A program made the translations under genes and the position numbers. The notes under the pieces are model-generated. The model searched no databases and was not told where the DNA came from. It was given only the letters and a program-made list of their open reading frames with translations. A stretch of 16,119 nt of DNA. Origin: Candidatus Krumholzibacteriia bacterium. GTDB lineage: Bacteria; Krumholzibacteriota; Krumholzibacteria; WVZY01; JAKEHA01. Positions 6,893-14,345 of the stretch are shown here, in pieces (position 1 is the stretch's first letter; each line of letters begins with the position of its first letter). The stretch covers positions 1 to 16,119 of the forward strand of contig JAOTVO010000029.1 of the NCBI GenBank assembly GCA_029863355.1, in the 5' to 3' direction.

Positions 6893-7823
6893 GCTGCTGC
6901 GGCCGCGCACGGTGGCCGAAGCGGCGCAGCTGCTTGCGGAGCGAGCGCGCGCAATGGTCGTGGCGGGCGGCTCCGACCTGGTGCCCAAGCTCAAGCGCGG
7001 GCAGTTCGCTCCGGACGCGCTCGTCTCGATCGCCGACGTCGGCGGCATCGACGGCGTGTCGCGCGAAGGGGATGTGGTGCGCATCGGAGCGCTCACGCGC
7101 TTGCGTGCACTCGAGCGCGCGCGCGAGATCGCCGATCTGACGGCGCTCCGCGAGGCGGTGGGCGTGGTGGCCACGCCCATCATCCGCAACATGGCGACCG
7201 TGGGCGGCAACCTGCTCCAAGATACGCGTTGCCGCTACTACGACCGCAGCCCGTTCTGGCGCGATGCGGTGGGCTCGTGCCTGAAGTTGGACACCGACAT
7301 CTGCCGCGTGGCTACGAGCGGAGGGCGCTGCTTCGCCACGTTGTGCTCGGATCTGGCGCCGGCGCTCGTCGCCCTCGACGCGGAGGTCACGCTCGTTGGG
7401 ACCGGGGGGAGCGGCACGCGCGTGGTGCCCCTGGAGGCGCTCTACCGCGACGACGGCAAGGACCCCTTCGACCTGCGCGGTGAGATCCTCGCGCGCGTGG
7501 ACGTGCCCGCCCGGCCGCGCTTCTCCCGCTACCGCAAGCTCCGCATCCGCGACTCCTTCGATTTTCCCGAGCTGGGAGTGGCCGTGGTCATCGAACCGGT
7601 GGGGGACGAGAAGCTGTCCGTGTGCGTGGCCGTGACCGCGGTGAGCCCGAGTATCCCCGTGTTCCGGAACGAAGTGAAGCGGGGCGATCTGCACGGCATT
7701 GCCGATACCGTCTACGCCGCCCTCAAACCGATGGACACGCTGTTCTTCCCGCCGGCGTACCGTAAGTCCGTCGCTCGTAATTTTCTACTGGGTATCTTCG
7801 ATGAATTTCTCGCTGCTCGATAG
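6870..7823 (+). CDS. Molybdenum hydroxylase FAD subunit with 4Fe-4S loop (HcrB-like)
   Basis: A 317-aa FAD-binding subunit. FAD contacts are VAGGSDLVPKL (31-41) and ATVGGNL (109-115). After the second motif the chain carries QDTRC and an insertion with C121, C137, C145 and C154, spaced 16, 8 and 9. This is the spacing I recall for the four cysteines that bind an extra [4Fe-4S] cluster in the beta subunit of Thauera 4-hydroxybenzoyl-CoA reductase, which plain xanthine and CO dehydrogenases lack. C159 follows in SDLAPAL context. In the known enzyme this cluster lets ferredoxin electrons run inward for a reductive reaction, so reductive use is inferred here. The start at 6870 is supported by GGAGG at 6856-6860. 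It overlaps the large subunit gene by 23 nt and the next gene by 23 nt. Confidence 0.93.
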   Translation: MQRIEPFELLRPRTVAEAAQLLAERARAMVVAGGSDLVPKLKRGQFAPDALVSIADVGGIDGVSREGDVVRIGALTRLRALERAREIADLTALREAVGVVATPIIRNMATVGGNLLQDTRCRYYDRSPFWRDAVGSCLKLDTDICRVATSGGRCFATLCSDLAPALVALDAEVTLVGTGGSGTRVVPLEALYRDDGKDPFDLRGEILARVDVPARPRFSRYRKLRIRDSFDFPELGVAVVIEPVGDEKLSVCVAVTAVSPSIPVFRNEVKRGDLHGIADTVYAALKPMDTLFFPPAYRKSVARNFLLGIFDEFLAAR

Positions 7824-8703
7824 CATCCTTGCCGCCGAGAAGGGCGTGCTGGCCACGATCACGGGCGCGCGCGGCCACACGTACAAGAAGATCGGCCACC
7901 AGGCCCTGTACGTGCCCGGGCGCATCGAGCCGGTGCATGGCAACCTCGGCGCGCTCTGCGCCGACCAGGAGATTCTCGCCCGTGTCGAAACGGCGCTGGC
8001 CGAGGTGAAACCGGGCGTGCTTACCGTGGATTCCAGTGACGAGGCCGACGCCCTGGTGGGCACGGGGAGCGGTTGCGGCGGTACGATCGAACTCCTGCTC
8101 GAACCGGTGCTGGACGCGCACAAGCAGATCTACGCGCGGCTGGATAGCCATCTGGCCGACGGCCCGCCCGTATTCCTCGTACACGAGGTCGAGTCGGGTG
8201 ATCTCCGCATAGAGGAGAGGGAACCGGCGAAGGCCACGACGCGCTACGTCGAGCGCGTCAAGCCGCTCACGCCGCTCTACCTCTTCGGAGCCACTCCCCT
8301 CGCGCGACGGCTGGTGTCGCTGGCCGCTGAGATGGACTTCGTCGTGCATCTGGTCGACTGGCGCGAGGCGTTCCTCGATCTCTTTCGCGGGATTCCCCGC
8401 CTTCGCCTCCACCTCGAGAGCGCGGATCCGCCCGCACACGCGTGCACCGTGATCCTGTCGCACGGCTTCGAGCGGGACCTGGGCGCGCTGCGCGCGGCGC
8501 TGCTCGCCGGCTGTCGTTACGTCGGCGTGCTGAGCTCGCGCGGACGGCGCGAACGCATGTTCGCGGTGCTCACCGACGAAGGATTCTCTCAGGACAAACT
8601 CGAAGGCGTGCATTCACCCATTGGTCTCGACATCGGGGCGCGGTCGGACCCCGAGATTGCGATGAGCATAATGGCCGAGATCGTAGCGCACCTGAAGTCA
8701 TGA
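7801..8703 (+). CDS. XdhC-family molybdenum cofactor chaperone
   Basis: A 300-aa XdhC/CoxI-family protein. Such proteins bind the molybdenum cofactor, aid its sulfuration and insert it into xanthine dehydrogenase-type enzymes. The N-terminal XdhC_CoxI domain contains GVLATITGARG (15-25). The linker motif GSGCGGTIELLLEP (89-102) is highly typical. The C-terminal Rossmann domain ends in HSPIGLDIGARSDPEIAMSI (271-290). Two motifs differ from the usual: GALCAD (50-55) where many have a GGCVE-like block, though the cysteine stays (C53), and GATPLA (163-168) in place of GAGHVA. The ATG at 7801 overlaps the FAD subunit gene by 23 nt and gives the normal family length; an upstream extension to 7699 lies inside that gene and is rejected. 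The stop overlaps the next start (ATGA). Confidence 0.9.
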   Translation: MNFSLLDSILAAEKGVLATITGARGHTYKKIGHQALYVPGRIEPVHGNLGALCADQEILARVETALAEVKPGVLTVDSSDEADALVGTGSGCGGTIELLLEPVLDAHKQIYARLDSHLADGPPVFLVHEVESGDLRIEEREPAKATTRYVERVKPLTPLYLFGATPLARRLVSLAAEMDFVVHLVDWREAFLDLFRGIPRLRLHLESADPPAHACTVILSHGFERDLGALRAALLAGCRYVGVLSSRGRRERMFAVLTDEGFSQDKLEGVHSPIGLDIGARSDPEIAMSIMAEIVAHLKS

Positions 8704-9299
8704 TTACCGGGGTCGTACTTGCGGCCGGACGCGGCGAGCGCTTCCGGGCTCCCAAGCTGCTGCACGCGGTGGCGGGCAAGCCGCTCGTGGGTCACACCGT
8801 GGGCAACTGTCTCGACTCGTCGCTCGACGCCGTGGTGGTGGTAGTCGGACCGCCGGGCGGCGACGTGGAGGAGGCGATTCGCGCCGCTTTCCCCGACCAG
8901 CGCTTGTCCTTCGCCTACAACGAGGCCCCGGAGCGGGGACAGATGTCCTCGTTAAAGACCGGGCTGCACGCCATTCCCGCGGCGGCCACGGCAGCCGGGA
9001 TCTTTCTGGGTGACATGCCGCTGGTGTCCGCGGGCATCATCGATTGTCTGCTCGACGCGCACCGGCGCGGCGGCCGCCTGGTCGTGCCGGTCTGCGAAGG
9101 CCAGTGGCGCCATCCGCGAATCATCCCCGCGACACAATTCGCCGATTTCCTCGCCCTCGAGGACGACGACAAGGGGAGCGGCGTGATCGAGCGCTACGCG
9201 GCCGAGGTCGTGGAAGTGAACGTCGGCGAGGTGTGGAACTTTCTCGACGTGGACACGTCCCAGGATTTCGCCCGGGTAAAGGCGATCCTCGGCGCGTAG
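8700..9299 (+). CDS. MocA-like molybdenum cofactor cytidylyltransferase
   Basis: A 199-aa NTP-transferase fold protein. The nucleotide-binding loop is LAAGRGERFRAPKLL (7-21), the middle motif is GQMSSLKTGL (80-89), the metal-binding motif is GDMPLV (104-109) and the closing motif is NFLDVDTSQDF (180-190). These match the MobA/MocA group that adds CMP or GMP to molybdopterin. Location behind a xanthine dehydrogenase-type enzyme and XdhC favours the CTP-specific MocA activity, since this enzyme family uses the cytosine dinucleotide form; the base specificity itself is inferred. The start overlaps the xdhC-like stop as ATGA, so translation is coupled. It is the last gene of the operon. Confidence 0.87.
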   Translation: MITGVVLAAGRGERFRAPKLLHAVAGKPLVGHTVGNCLDSSLDAVVVVVGPPGGDVEEAIRAAFPDQRLSFAYNEAPERGQMSSLKTGLHAIPAAATAAGIFLGDMPLVSAGIIDCLLDAHRRGGRLVVPVCEGQWRHPRIIPATQFADFLALEDDDKGSGVIERYAAEVVEVNVGEVWNFLDVDTSQDFARVKAILGA

Positions 9300-9330
9300 T
9301 CGCCCGACTCGTCCACTCCACCAGCTTCGA

Positions 9331-9355
9331 CCCGGCATCTCCCATCGACGCCGGG
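9331..9355. terminator. Hairpin between the operon end and the convergent sodN
   Basis: CCCGGC (9331-9336) and GCCGGG (9350-9355) form a perfect 6-bp stem with a 13-nt loop in the 79-nt gap between two convergent genes. The loop is long and no T-tract follows on either strand, so it is only a candidate bidirectional terminator. Confidence 0.3.
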
Positions 9356-9378
9356 CGCCTCCAGGAGCAACTCGCCGA

Positions 9379-9852
9379 CTAGTGCGTGTGCGCCTCGCCC
9401 TCGGGGCCGAGGTAGGAGGCGCGGAACTCCTGGTTGAGCGCGCGCAGTTTCTCCACCTGGGCGAGGTCGGTGGTCTGCTTGCACTTCATGGCGGAGACGA
9501 GCATCTGGTGCAAGAGCTCCAGGTGCTTGTCGTACTTGGCCCGCGCGTCCCCGTCGGCGGGCTTGATGCGTTGGGTGAGGAAGTACTGGCTCGCGATGTG
9601 CTGGATCTGACCCGCGTGCTCGTCCTTGTTCGTCACCCAGCGCACGATCTGGTTGTAGTTCATATCCCCCGCCTTCGACAGCTCTGCGATCTGGTTCATC
9701 GACTTCTCGATGGTTGCGATGTGCTCCTCGATCATGTCGAAGCGCATCTTGTCACCGTAGATGCCGCAGGGGATCTCGCAATGAGACAGCGCGGGCGCCG
9801 TCCAGGCCAGGGTTAGAACGAAAGCGGAAGCGACCGACACGAAACGATGCAT
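9379..9852 (-). CDS. sodN: Nickel superoxide dismutase, Sec-exported
   Basis: A 157-aa precursor. The mature form would disproportionate superoxide to peroxide and oxygen using a nickel ion held by its N-terminal hook. The motif HCEIPCGIY (24-32) matches the family H-C-x-x-P-C-G-x-Y signature, in which the His amine and imidazole and the two cysteines bind nickel. Residues 1-23 form a Sec signal peptide (MHR, hydrophobic core, ALS) whose predicted cleavage site falls exactly before H24, so export would itself free the hook. The rest is the helical bundle (IEEHIATIEKSMNQI 41-55; LELLHQMLVSAMKCKQTTDL 111-130). It ends with a His-containing tail, GEAHTH. GAGGAGG lies 8 nt before the ATG. No SodX-type maturation protease gene is visible in the window. 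It is the last gene of the minus-strand array, 32 nt behind the cupin gene. Confidence 0.88.
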   Translation of the reverse strand: MHRFVSVASAFVLTLAWTAPALSHCEIPCGIYGDKMRFDMIEEHIATIEKSMNQIAELSKAGDMNYNQIVRWVTNKDEHAGQIQHIASQYFLTQRIKPADGDARAKYDKHLELLHQMLVSAMKCKQTTDLAQVEKLRALNQEFRASYLGPEGEAHTH

Positions 9853-9860
9853 GGGATTAT

Positions 9861-9867
9861 CCTCCTC
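9861..9867 (-). promoter_or_regulatory. Strong ribosome binding site of sodN
   Basis: GAGGAGG on the minus strand, 8 nt before the ATG at 9852. It fixes the start in front of the signal peptide and suggests efficient translation. Confidence 0.7.
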
Positions 9868-9884
9868 GTGCGTGTACTGCAGAA

Positions 9885-10283
9885 CTACTCTGTGTCACCC
9901 GTGCCCACGGCTCCATCACCCGAAGGGACGACGCCACTGCCCTCGACCATCAAGATCACGCACTTTTCCGGCGCGCGCGTCCGGTGCACGACGCCCTTGG
10001 GGACGAGGAATCCGTGCTTGGGGAGCAGCTCGACGGTGCGGTCCTCCAGGTCGATGAGGAGGCGCCCCTCCTGGACGTAGAAGAACTCGTCTTCCTCGAT
10101 GTGCTGGTGCCAGTGGAAGTCTCCCTCGATGATACCCAGGCGCACGACGCAGTCGTTGACAGCGCAGAGCGTCTGGTTGAACCAGGGCTCGCGGCACTCA
10201 TCGACGATGCGCTGGGTGTCGATCAGCTCCAGGCCCCCGTGGAGCGCATTCATGTGGAACGCGTAGCGATGATCTTCATTCAT
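9885..10283 (-). CDS. Small single-domain cupin protein
   Basis: A 132-aa cytoplasmic protein with one cupin barrel. Cupin motif 1 gives likely metal ligands H59, H61 and E66 followed by G73 (GDFHWHQHIEEDE from 54). Motif 2 is PKGVVH (95-100), with H100 as the fourth ligand. Many such proteins bind iron, manganese or nickel, but the activity cannot be read from sequence; a dioxygenase, isomerase or sensor role are all possible. The ATG at 10283 is chosen because GAGGAGAA lies 7 nt upstream (10291-10298) and it leaves a normal cupin length; the frame is open to 10475 but that part lies within the neighbouring exporter gene. It sits between the EamA exporter (34-nt gap) and sodN (32-nt gap), which suggests cotranscription. 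The C-terminus is glycine-rich and probably disordered. Confidence 0.82.
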   Translation of the reverse strand: MNEDHRYAFHMNALHGGLELIDTQRIVDECREPWFNQTLCAVNDCVVRLGIIEGDFHWHQHIEEDEFFYVQEGRLLIDLEDRTVELLPKHGFLVPKGVVHRTRAPEKCVILMVEGSGVVPSGDGAVGTGDTE

Positions 10284-10317
10284 GGATACGTTCTCCTCGA
10301 TCTGCGACGGTGCAGGC

Positions 10318-11247
10318 TCATTTGAATTGTAGCGCAGCTTCGGCAGGGCGAGGGCGGAAATCACGCTGCACCAACCACAGGCCGGCGATGACGAGCGCGC
10401 CCCCCGCCAACGTGCGGGGGGTGATGTGCTCCCGGAGCAGCGCCGCCGAGAGCAGCACGCCGAATATGGGTACAAGCAGCAAAAAGGAACTCGCGCGCGT
10501 GGCCCCGAGCCGGCGAATCCCTTCGTAGAGAAACACGAACGAGACGACGGTCGCGAACACGCCGAGGTACGCGAGTCCGAGCCAGGCCTCCAGGGGAGCG
10601 ACGAGGAGCGCCGTCCACCCCCGCTCCGCTATTGCCAAGGGCACCAGCATGACGGTGCCGGCGAGGGTGCCGAACAACGTGGCGTTGACGGAACTAAGCC
10701 GTCCGGTAACGACCTTCCCGAGAACCGAGTACAGCGCCCAGCACACCGCGCCGAGGACGAACAGCAGGTCTCCTAAAAATCGCTCGCGGCCGGCCTGCCA
10801 GCCCGGGCTCATGACCAGCCCCATCCCCGCGAGCGCGAGCACGAGTCCCAAGGTGCCGCCCCGGCCGATGCGTTCGCGCAGCAGCGGCCAGCTGATAACG
10901 GCGGTCAGTGGCGCGACGAGACCGGGGACGATGATGGCGCCATCGGAGGCGGGTGCGAGACGCAGGCCATAGAGGAAGAGGACGTTGTAGCCGGCGACGG
11001 CCGTGAGCCCCATGCCGGCGACGAGCGCCAAGTCGGCGCGGGTGAGCCGCCAGGCAATACCGCCCGGCGCGCGCGACGCCCATAGCCACAACAATACGGA
11101 GGCCACGGCGAAACGACCGGTGGCCAACGCGAGCGGCGGCATCGTGCGCACCGCTACTTTTCCCGCCACCCACGCGCCCGCAAAACATAGCGACGAGAGC
11201 GTCAGGAGAATGTAGGCAGCGCGCCTGCTGCTGGGTGTCGCTTCCAC
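10318..11247 (-). CDS. EamA/DMT-family inner membrane transporter
   Basis: A ~309-aa integral membrane protein with ten predicted helices arranged as two EamA repeats, the layout of drug/metabolite exporters such as RhaT/YdcZ-type proteins. Helix 1 begins at RAAYILLTLSSL (about residues 9-20). The N-half ends with VISWPLLRERIGRGG, and the second repeat starts near GDLLFVLGAVCWALYSVLG. The closing block LLREHITPRTLAGGALVIAGL is the common EamA end. The start is taken as GTG at 11247, 7 nt behind the RND pump stop; a nearby ATG at 11257 is in another frame, and longer forms overlap the pump gene. Translation is therefore probably coupled to the pump. It likely exports a metabolite, amino acid or toxic small molecule; substrate unknown. 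Confidence 0.87.
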   Translation of the reverse strand: MEATPSSRRAAYILLTLSSLCFAGAWVAGKVAVRTMPPLALATGRFAVASVLLWLWASRAPGGIAWRLTRADLALVAGMGLTAVAGYNVLFLYGLRLAPASDGAIIVPGLVAPLTAVISWPLLRERIGRGGTLGLVLALAGMGLVMSPGWQAGRERFLGDLLFVLGAVCWALYSVLGKVVTGRLSSVNATLFGTLAGTVMLVPLAIAERGWTALLVAPLEAWLGLAYLGVFATVVSFVFLYEGIRRLGATRASSFLLLVPIFGVLLSAALLREHITPRTLAGGALVIAGLWLVQRDFRPRPAEAALQFK

Positions 11248-11254
11248 GCTGGGG

Positions 11255-14200
11255 TCATCTCTCGGCGTTGTACCGGAACCGTTTGAAATCGACCCTGAAA
11301 AACAGGGCATAGAGCACGGGCACGACGCCCAGGGTGAGCAGCGTCGCGAACAGCAGCCCGAAGATGATGGCGATCGCCATCGGCTCGTACATGACACCGC
11401 CGCCGAACCAGAGCGGGAGGAGACCGCCCATGGTGGTGGCGGTCGTGAGCAGGATCGGGCGCAAGCGGCGCTGGGCCGCCTCGACCACGGCGCGTGCCGG
11501 ATCGAGGCCGTTCTTTTCGATCTCGATCTTGATGCGGTCGAGAAGCACTATCGCGTTGTTGATGACGATGCCGGCGAGCGATATCACGCCCAGGAAAGTC
11601 ATGAAGCCGAAGTAAGAACGGGCCACGAGCAGGCCGAAGACCACCCCGATCAGTCCCAGGGGAATCGCGAACAGAATGATGACGGGTCGTCTGAACGAGT
11701 TGAACTGTCCCACCAGCAGAAGCACGATGATCATCAGGGCGACGGGTAGCTTGGCATTGATGGAGGCGTTGGCTTCGACGGATGATTCGATCTCGCCGCC
11801 CATTTCGTACTTGGCGTCGACGCCCCACCCACGGCGCTCCTCGCGCAGCCATTCCTCGACCCCCCGTGCGACGCCGATAGCGGTCACATCCTGGGTGATG
11901 TCCGCCTTTACCGTGACGGTGCGCAGCCGGTCGCGGCGCAGAATCTTCGAGGCCTCCCATTCGACCTCTATGTCGGCGACCTGCTTGAGCGGAACCGGTC
12001 GCCCCGTCGCCTGCGAGAATACGTTGAGACTCTCGAGCTTGCCGATGTCCTGACGGTCGGCAGCGACGGAGCGGAGAATGACGGGGATCACCTCGTCCTC
12101 CTCGCGGAACTCCGTGGTCGTCATGCCGCTCAGGTTTGCCTGCAGTGACGCGGCCACGTCCATGCTGGTCACGCCCGCGCGCCGTGCGCGAGGCTGATTG
12201 ATACGCACGAGCAGCTTCTTGGAGCGCGGTCCCCAGTCGTCGCGCACGTTGCGGGTGCCGGCGGTCGTCTCGAGCCGGGCCTTGAGCTTGTCGACGATAG
12301 AGAAGAGAAGGGCGTCGCTGCGCGCGCTCACGCGCACGGCGACGGGTGCCTCCGGAGGTGGTCCCATCGCCAGCGGTTTGATATCGGTGACCATGTCGGG
12401 GAAGTGCTCGAAGCAGAAGTCCTCCATGCGTGTGATCAGGCGATCGCACTCGGCGCGCGAGGTGGCGTTCACGATCATGGTCGCGTACTCGGGTCGGGAG
12501 AACTCGGGATTGTACGACAGATAGAAGCGCGGCGCTCCCTCGCCGATATGCGTGGCCCAGTTGACAATGCCCTCCGGTCGCTGCGGGCCAGCGACGAGCT
12601 CGTCCTTCACGAACGTCTCCAGCCGGGATGCGGACGCCGCGGTCAGCTCGATGGGCGTGCCCGGCGGCAAGGTGAAACTCGCCGTGAAGATTGCCTTGTC
12701 GTTGGGCGGAAAGAATATGTTGGGGACGAAGCGGAAACCCTGCATGGACACGAAGAAGACGACGAAGACCGACGCCATCGACAACCAGGGGTGGCGCAGG
12801 CCCATGAGCAGCACGCCCCGATAGCGTCGATAGAAGGGACTTTCGTACGCTGTTTGCGCCGGGCGCGGCTTCACGCGAAGGAAGCGCACGCAGAGAAGCG
12901 GGGTCATGGTGAGGGACAGGAGCCAGGAACAGAGGAGCGTGATCGTGACGACTTTGAATAGCGGCGCAGTGTACTCACCCGTGGAGGACTCAGCCAGGAA
13001 TATGGGGAGAAACGCCGCGGCGGTGGTGAGGGACGATGTGAGCAGCGGCACGCGCAGTTCCGCGGCGGAGTCGACGGCGGCCTGCACGGGCCTCTTGCCC
13101 TGCGCGATCTGCGTCATGATCGACTCCGACATCACGATCGCGTTGTCCACCAGGAGCCCGAGCGAAATGATGAGCGACGCCAGTGACATCTGGTCCAGAC
13201 CGATGCCGAACTGGTTCATGACCAGGATGGACATGATCATGGCCGCGGGAATGAGCGACGCCACCACCAGGCCGGTGCGCAGCCCGAGCGCGGCCAGCAT
13301 GACCAGCAGCACGATGCCCACCGCTTGCAGGAGGCTCTGGCTGAACCCGCGGATCTTGCGCTGCACGTGTTCCGGCTGGAACGCGACGACGTCGAATTCC
13401 ACCCCGATCGGGTACAGCGCCTGCAGCCGGTCGATCGTCGCCATGACCTTCTCTCCGAGCACGATGATGTTGCCGCCCTCGCGCAGCGATATCGCGAGTC
13501 CGAGACAAGGTTCGCCGGAAGAGCGCATCATCGCGCGCGGTGGATCGATGTAGCCCCGACGGATCTCGGCAATGTCCTCGAGGTAGATTAGATCGCGGCC
13601 CCCGGGCAGGGCGATCACGGTGCGGCGCAGCTCATCTATCGACTCGAAGTTGCCGGTCGGCTCGAGCACGATGCGCTCGCGCCCGGTGCTGATATCTCCA
13701 CCGGGAAAGATGACGTTACGCTGCTCGAGGATGCGCTGGAGCTGTCCCGGCGAGAGGCCGATCTCGGCGAGGCGCGCGTTGTTGAATTCGACGAAGATAC
13801 GTTCGTTTTGGGCCCCGAGGATCTCGACCTTCGCCACCTCGTCTATATAGAGAAGCTCGTCGCGAACCTGGTCTGCTACCTGCTTGAGCTCGGCGTAGTC
13901 GAAGCCCTCTCCGGTAACGGTTATGATGGTGCCGAAGACGTCACCGAACTCGTCGTCGACCGCAGGACCGATCACACCGTCCGGTAGATCCCGGCGGGCA
14001 GCCTCGACCTTGCGGCGCAGACTGTCCCATATCGGCCGCATCTTCGCGTAGCGCTCCTGCACGTTGACGAAGATGATGGAGACGCCGGTCTTCGATTCGC
14101 TGCTCAGGAAGTCGATCTCCGGCATTTGCTGAATAGCCTTCTCGAGTTTGTCCGTGATGAGCTGCTCGATACGCTGGGGACTGGCGCCGGGGAAGTAGGT

Positions 14201-14344
14201 GATCACGGTGGCCGTGCGGATGATGAAACCGGGATCTTCATTGCGGGGCATGGTCCGGTAGGTCTGCAGCCCGCCAACGATGATCAGGAGAAGTGCGACG
14301 AGGGTGATGCGATTCTTGTCGATCGCCCAACTCGTGACGTTCAT
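11255..14344 (-). CDS. RND-family inner membrane efflux pump (AcrB-like)
   Basis: A 1029-aa proton-driven exporter of normal RND length. It has an N-terminal helix (about 12-30), a large periplasmic loop, a helix block (about 335-490), a second periplasmic loop and a final helix block (about 860-1020). The helix 4 motif reads GLLVDNAIVM (396-405): D400 is kept, but the second aspartate of AcrB (D408) is Asn401. In the tenth-helix motif GIVINNAIV (925-933) the lysine used by AcrB is Asn929. This pattern occurs in other COG0841 pumps and departs from the E. coli AcrB relay. AGGAGAG precedes the ATG at 14344. The gene follows the adaptor gene with a 1-nt gap and precedes the EamA gene by 7 nt. 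Substrates are probably lipophilic drugs, detergents or metabolites rather than metals, since CzcA-type helix 4 motifs are absent. Confidence 0.93.
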   Translation of the reverse strand: MNVTSWAIDKNRITLVALLLIIVGGLQTYRTMPRNEDPGFIIRTATVITYFPGASPQRIEQLITDKLEKAIQQMPEIDFLSSESKTGVSIIFVNVQERYAKMRPIWDSLRRKVEAARRDLPDGVIGPAVDDEFGDVFGTIITVTGEGFDYAELKQVADQVRDELLYIDEVAKVEILGAQNERIFVEFNNARLAEIGLSPGQLQRILEQRNVIFPGGDISTGRERIVLEPTGNFESIDELRRTVIALPGGRDLIYLEDIAEIRRGYIDPPRAMMRSSGEPCLGLAISLREGGNIIVLGEKVMATIDRLQALYPIGVEFDVVAFQPEHVQRKIRGFSQSLLQAVGIVLLVMLAALGLRTGLVVASLIPAAMIMSILVMNQFGIGLDQMSLASLIISLGLLVDNAIVMSESIMTQIAQGKRPVQAAVDSAAELRVPLLTSSLTTAAAFLPIFLAESSTGEYTAPLFKVVTITLLCSWLLSLTMTPLLCVRFLRVKPRPAQTAYESPFYRRYRGVLLMGLRHPWLSMASVFVVFFVSMQGFRFVPNIFFPPNDKAIFTASFTLPPGTPIELTAASASRLETFVKDELVAGPQRPEGIVNWATHIGEGAPRFYLSYNPEFSRPEYATMIVNATSRAECDRLITRMEDFCFEHFPDMVTDIKPLAMGPPPEAPVAVRVSARSDALLFSIVDKLKARLETTAGTRNVRDDWGPRSKKLLVRINQPRARRAGVTSMDVAASLQANLSGMTTTEFREEDEVIPVILRSVAADRQDIGKLESLNVFSQATGRPVPLKQVADIEVEWEASKILRRDRLRTVTVKADITQDVTAIGVARGVEEWLREERRGWGVDAKYEMGGEIESSVEANASINAKLPVALMIIVLLLVGQFNSFRRPVIILFAIPLGLIGVVFGLLVARSYFGFMTFLGVISLAGIVINNAIVLLDRIKIEIEKNGLDPARAVVEAAQRRLRPILLTTATTMGGLLPLWFGGGVMYEPMAIAIIFGLLFATLLTLGVVPVLYALFFRVDFKRFRYNAER

Positions 14345-14345
14345 G

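Noticed and set aside
4840..7140. 766-codon open frame on the plus strand
   Set aside because: Second frame inside the molybdopterin subunit gene; Arg/Gly-rich low-complexity product, no motif.
4484..7210. 908-codon open frame on the minus strand
   Set aside because: It lies antisense to the Mo and FAD subunit genes, whose motifs are complete. Its product is Arg/His-rich with no domain, as expected for a shadow frame in GC-rich DNA.
11202..12449. 415-codon open frame on the minus strand
   Set aside because: Alternative frame of the RND pump gene; Arg-rich product without helices or domains. Its ATG at 11257 is not in the EamA frame.
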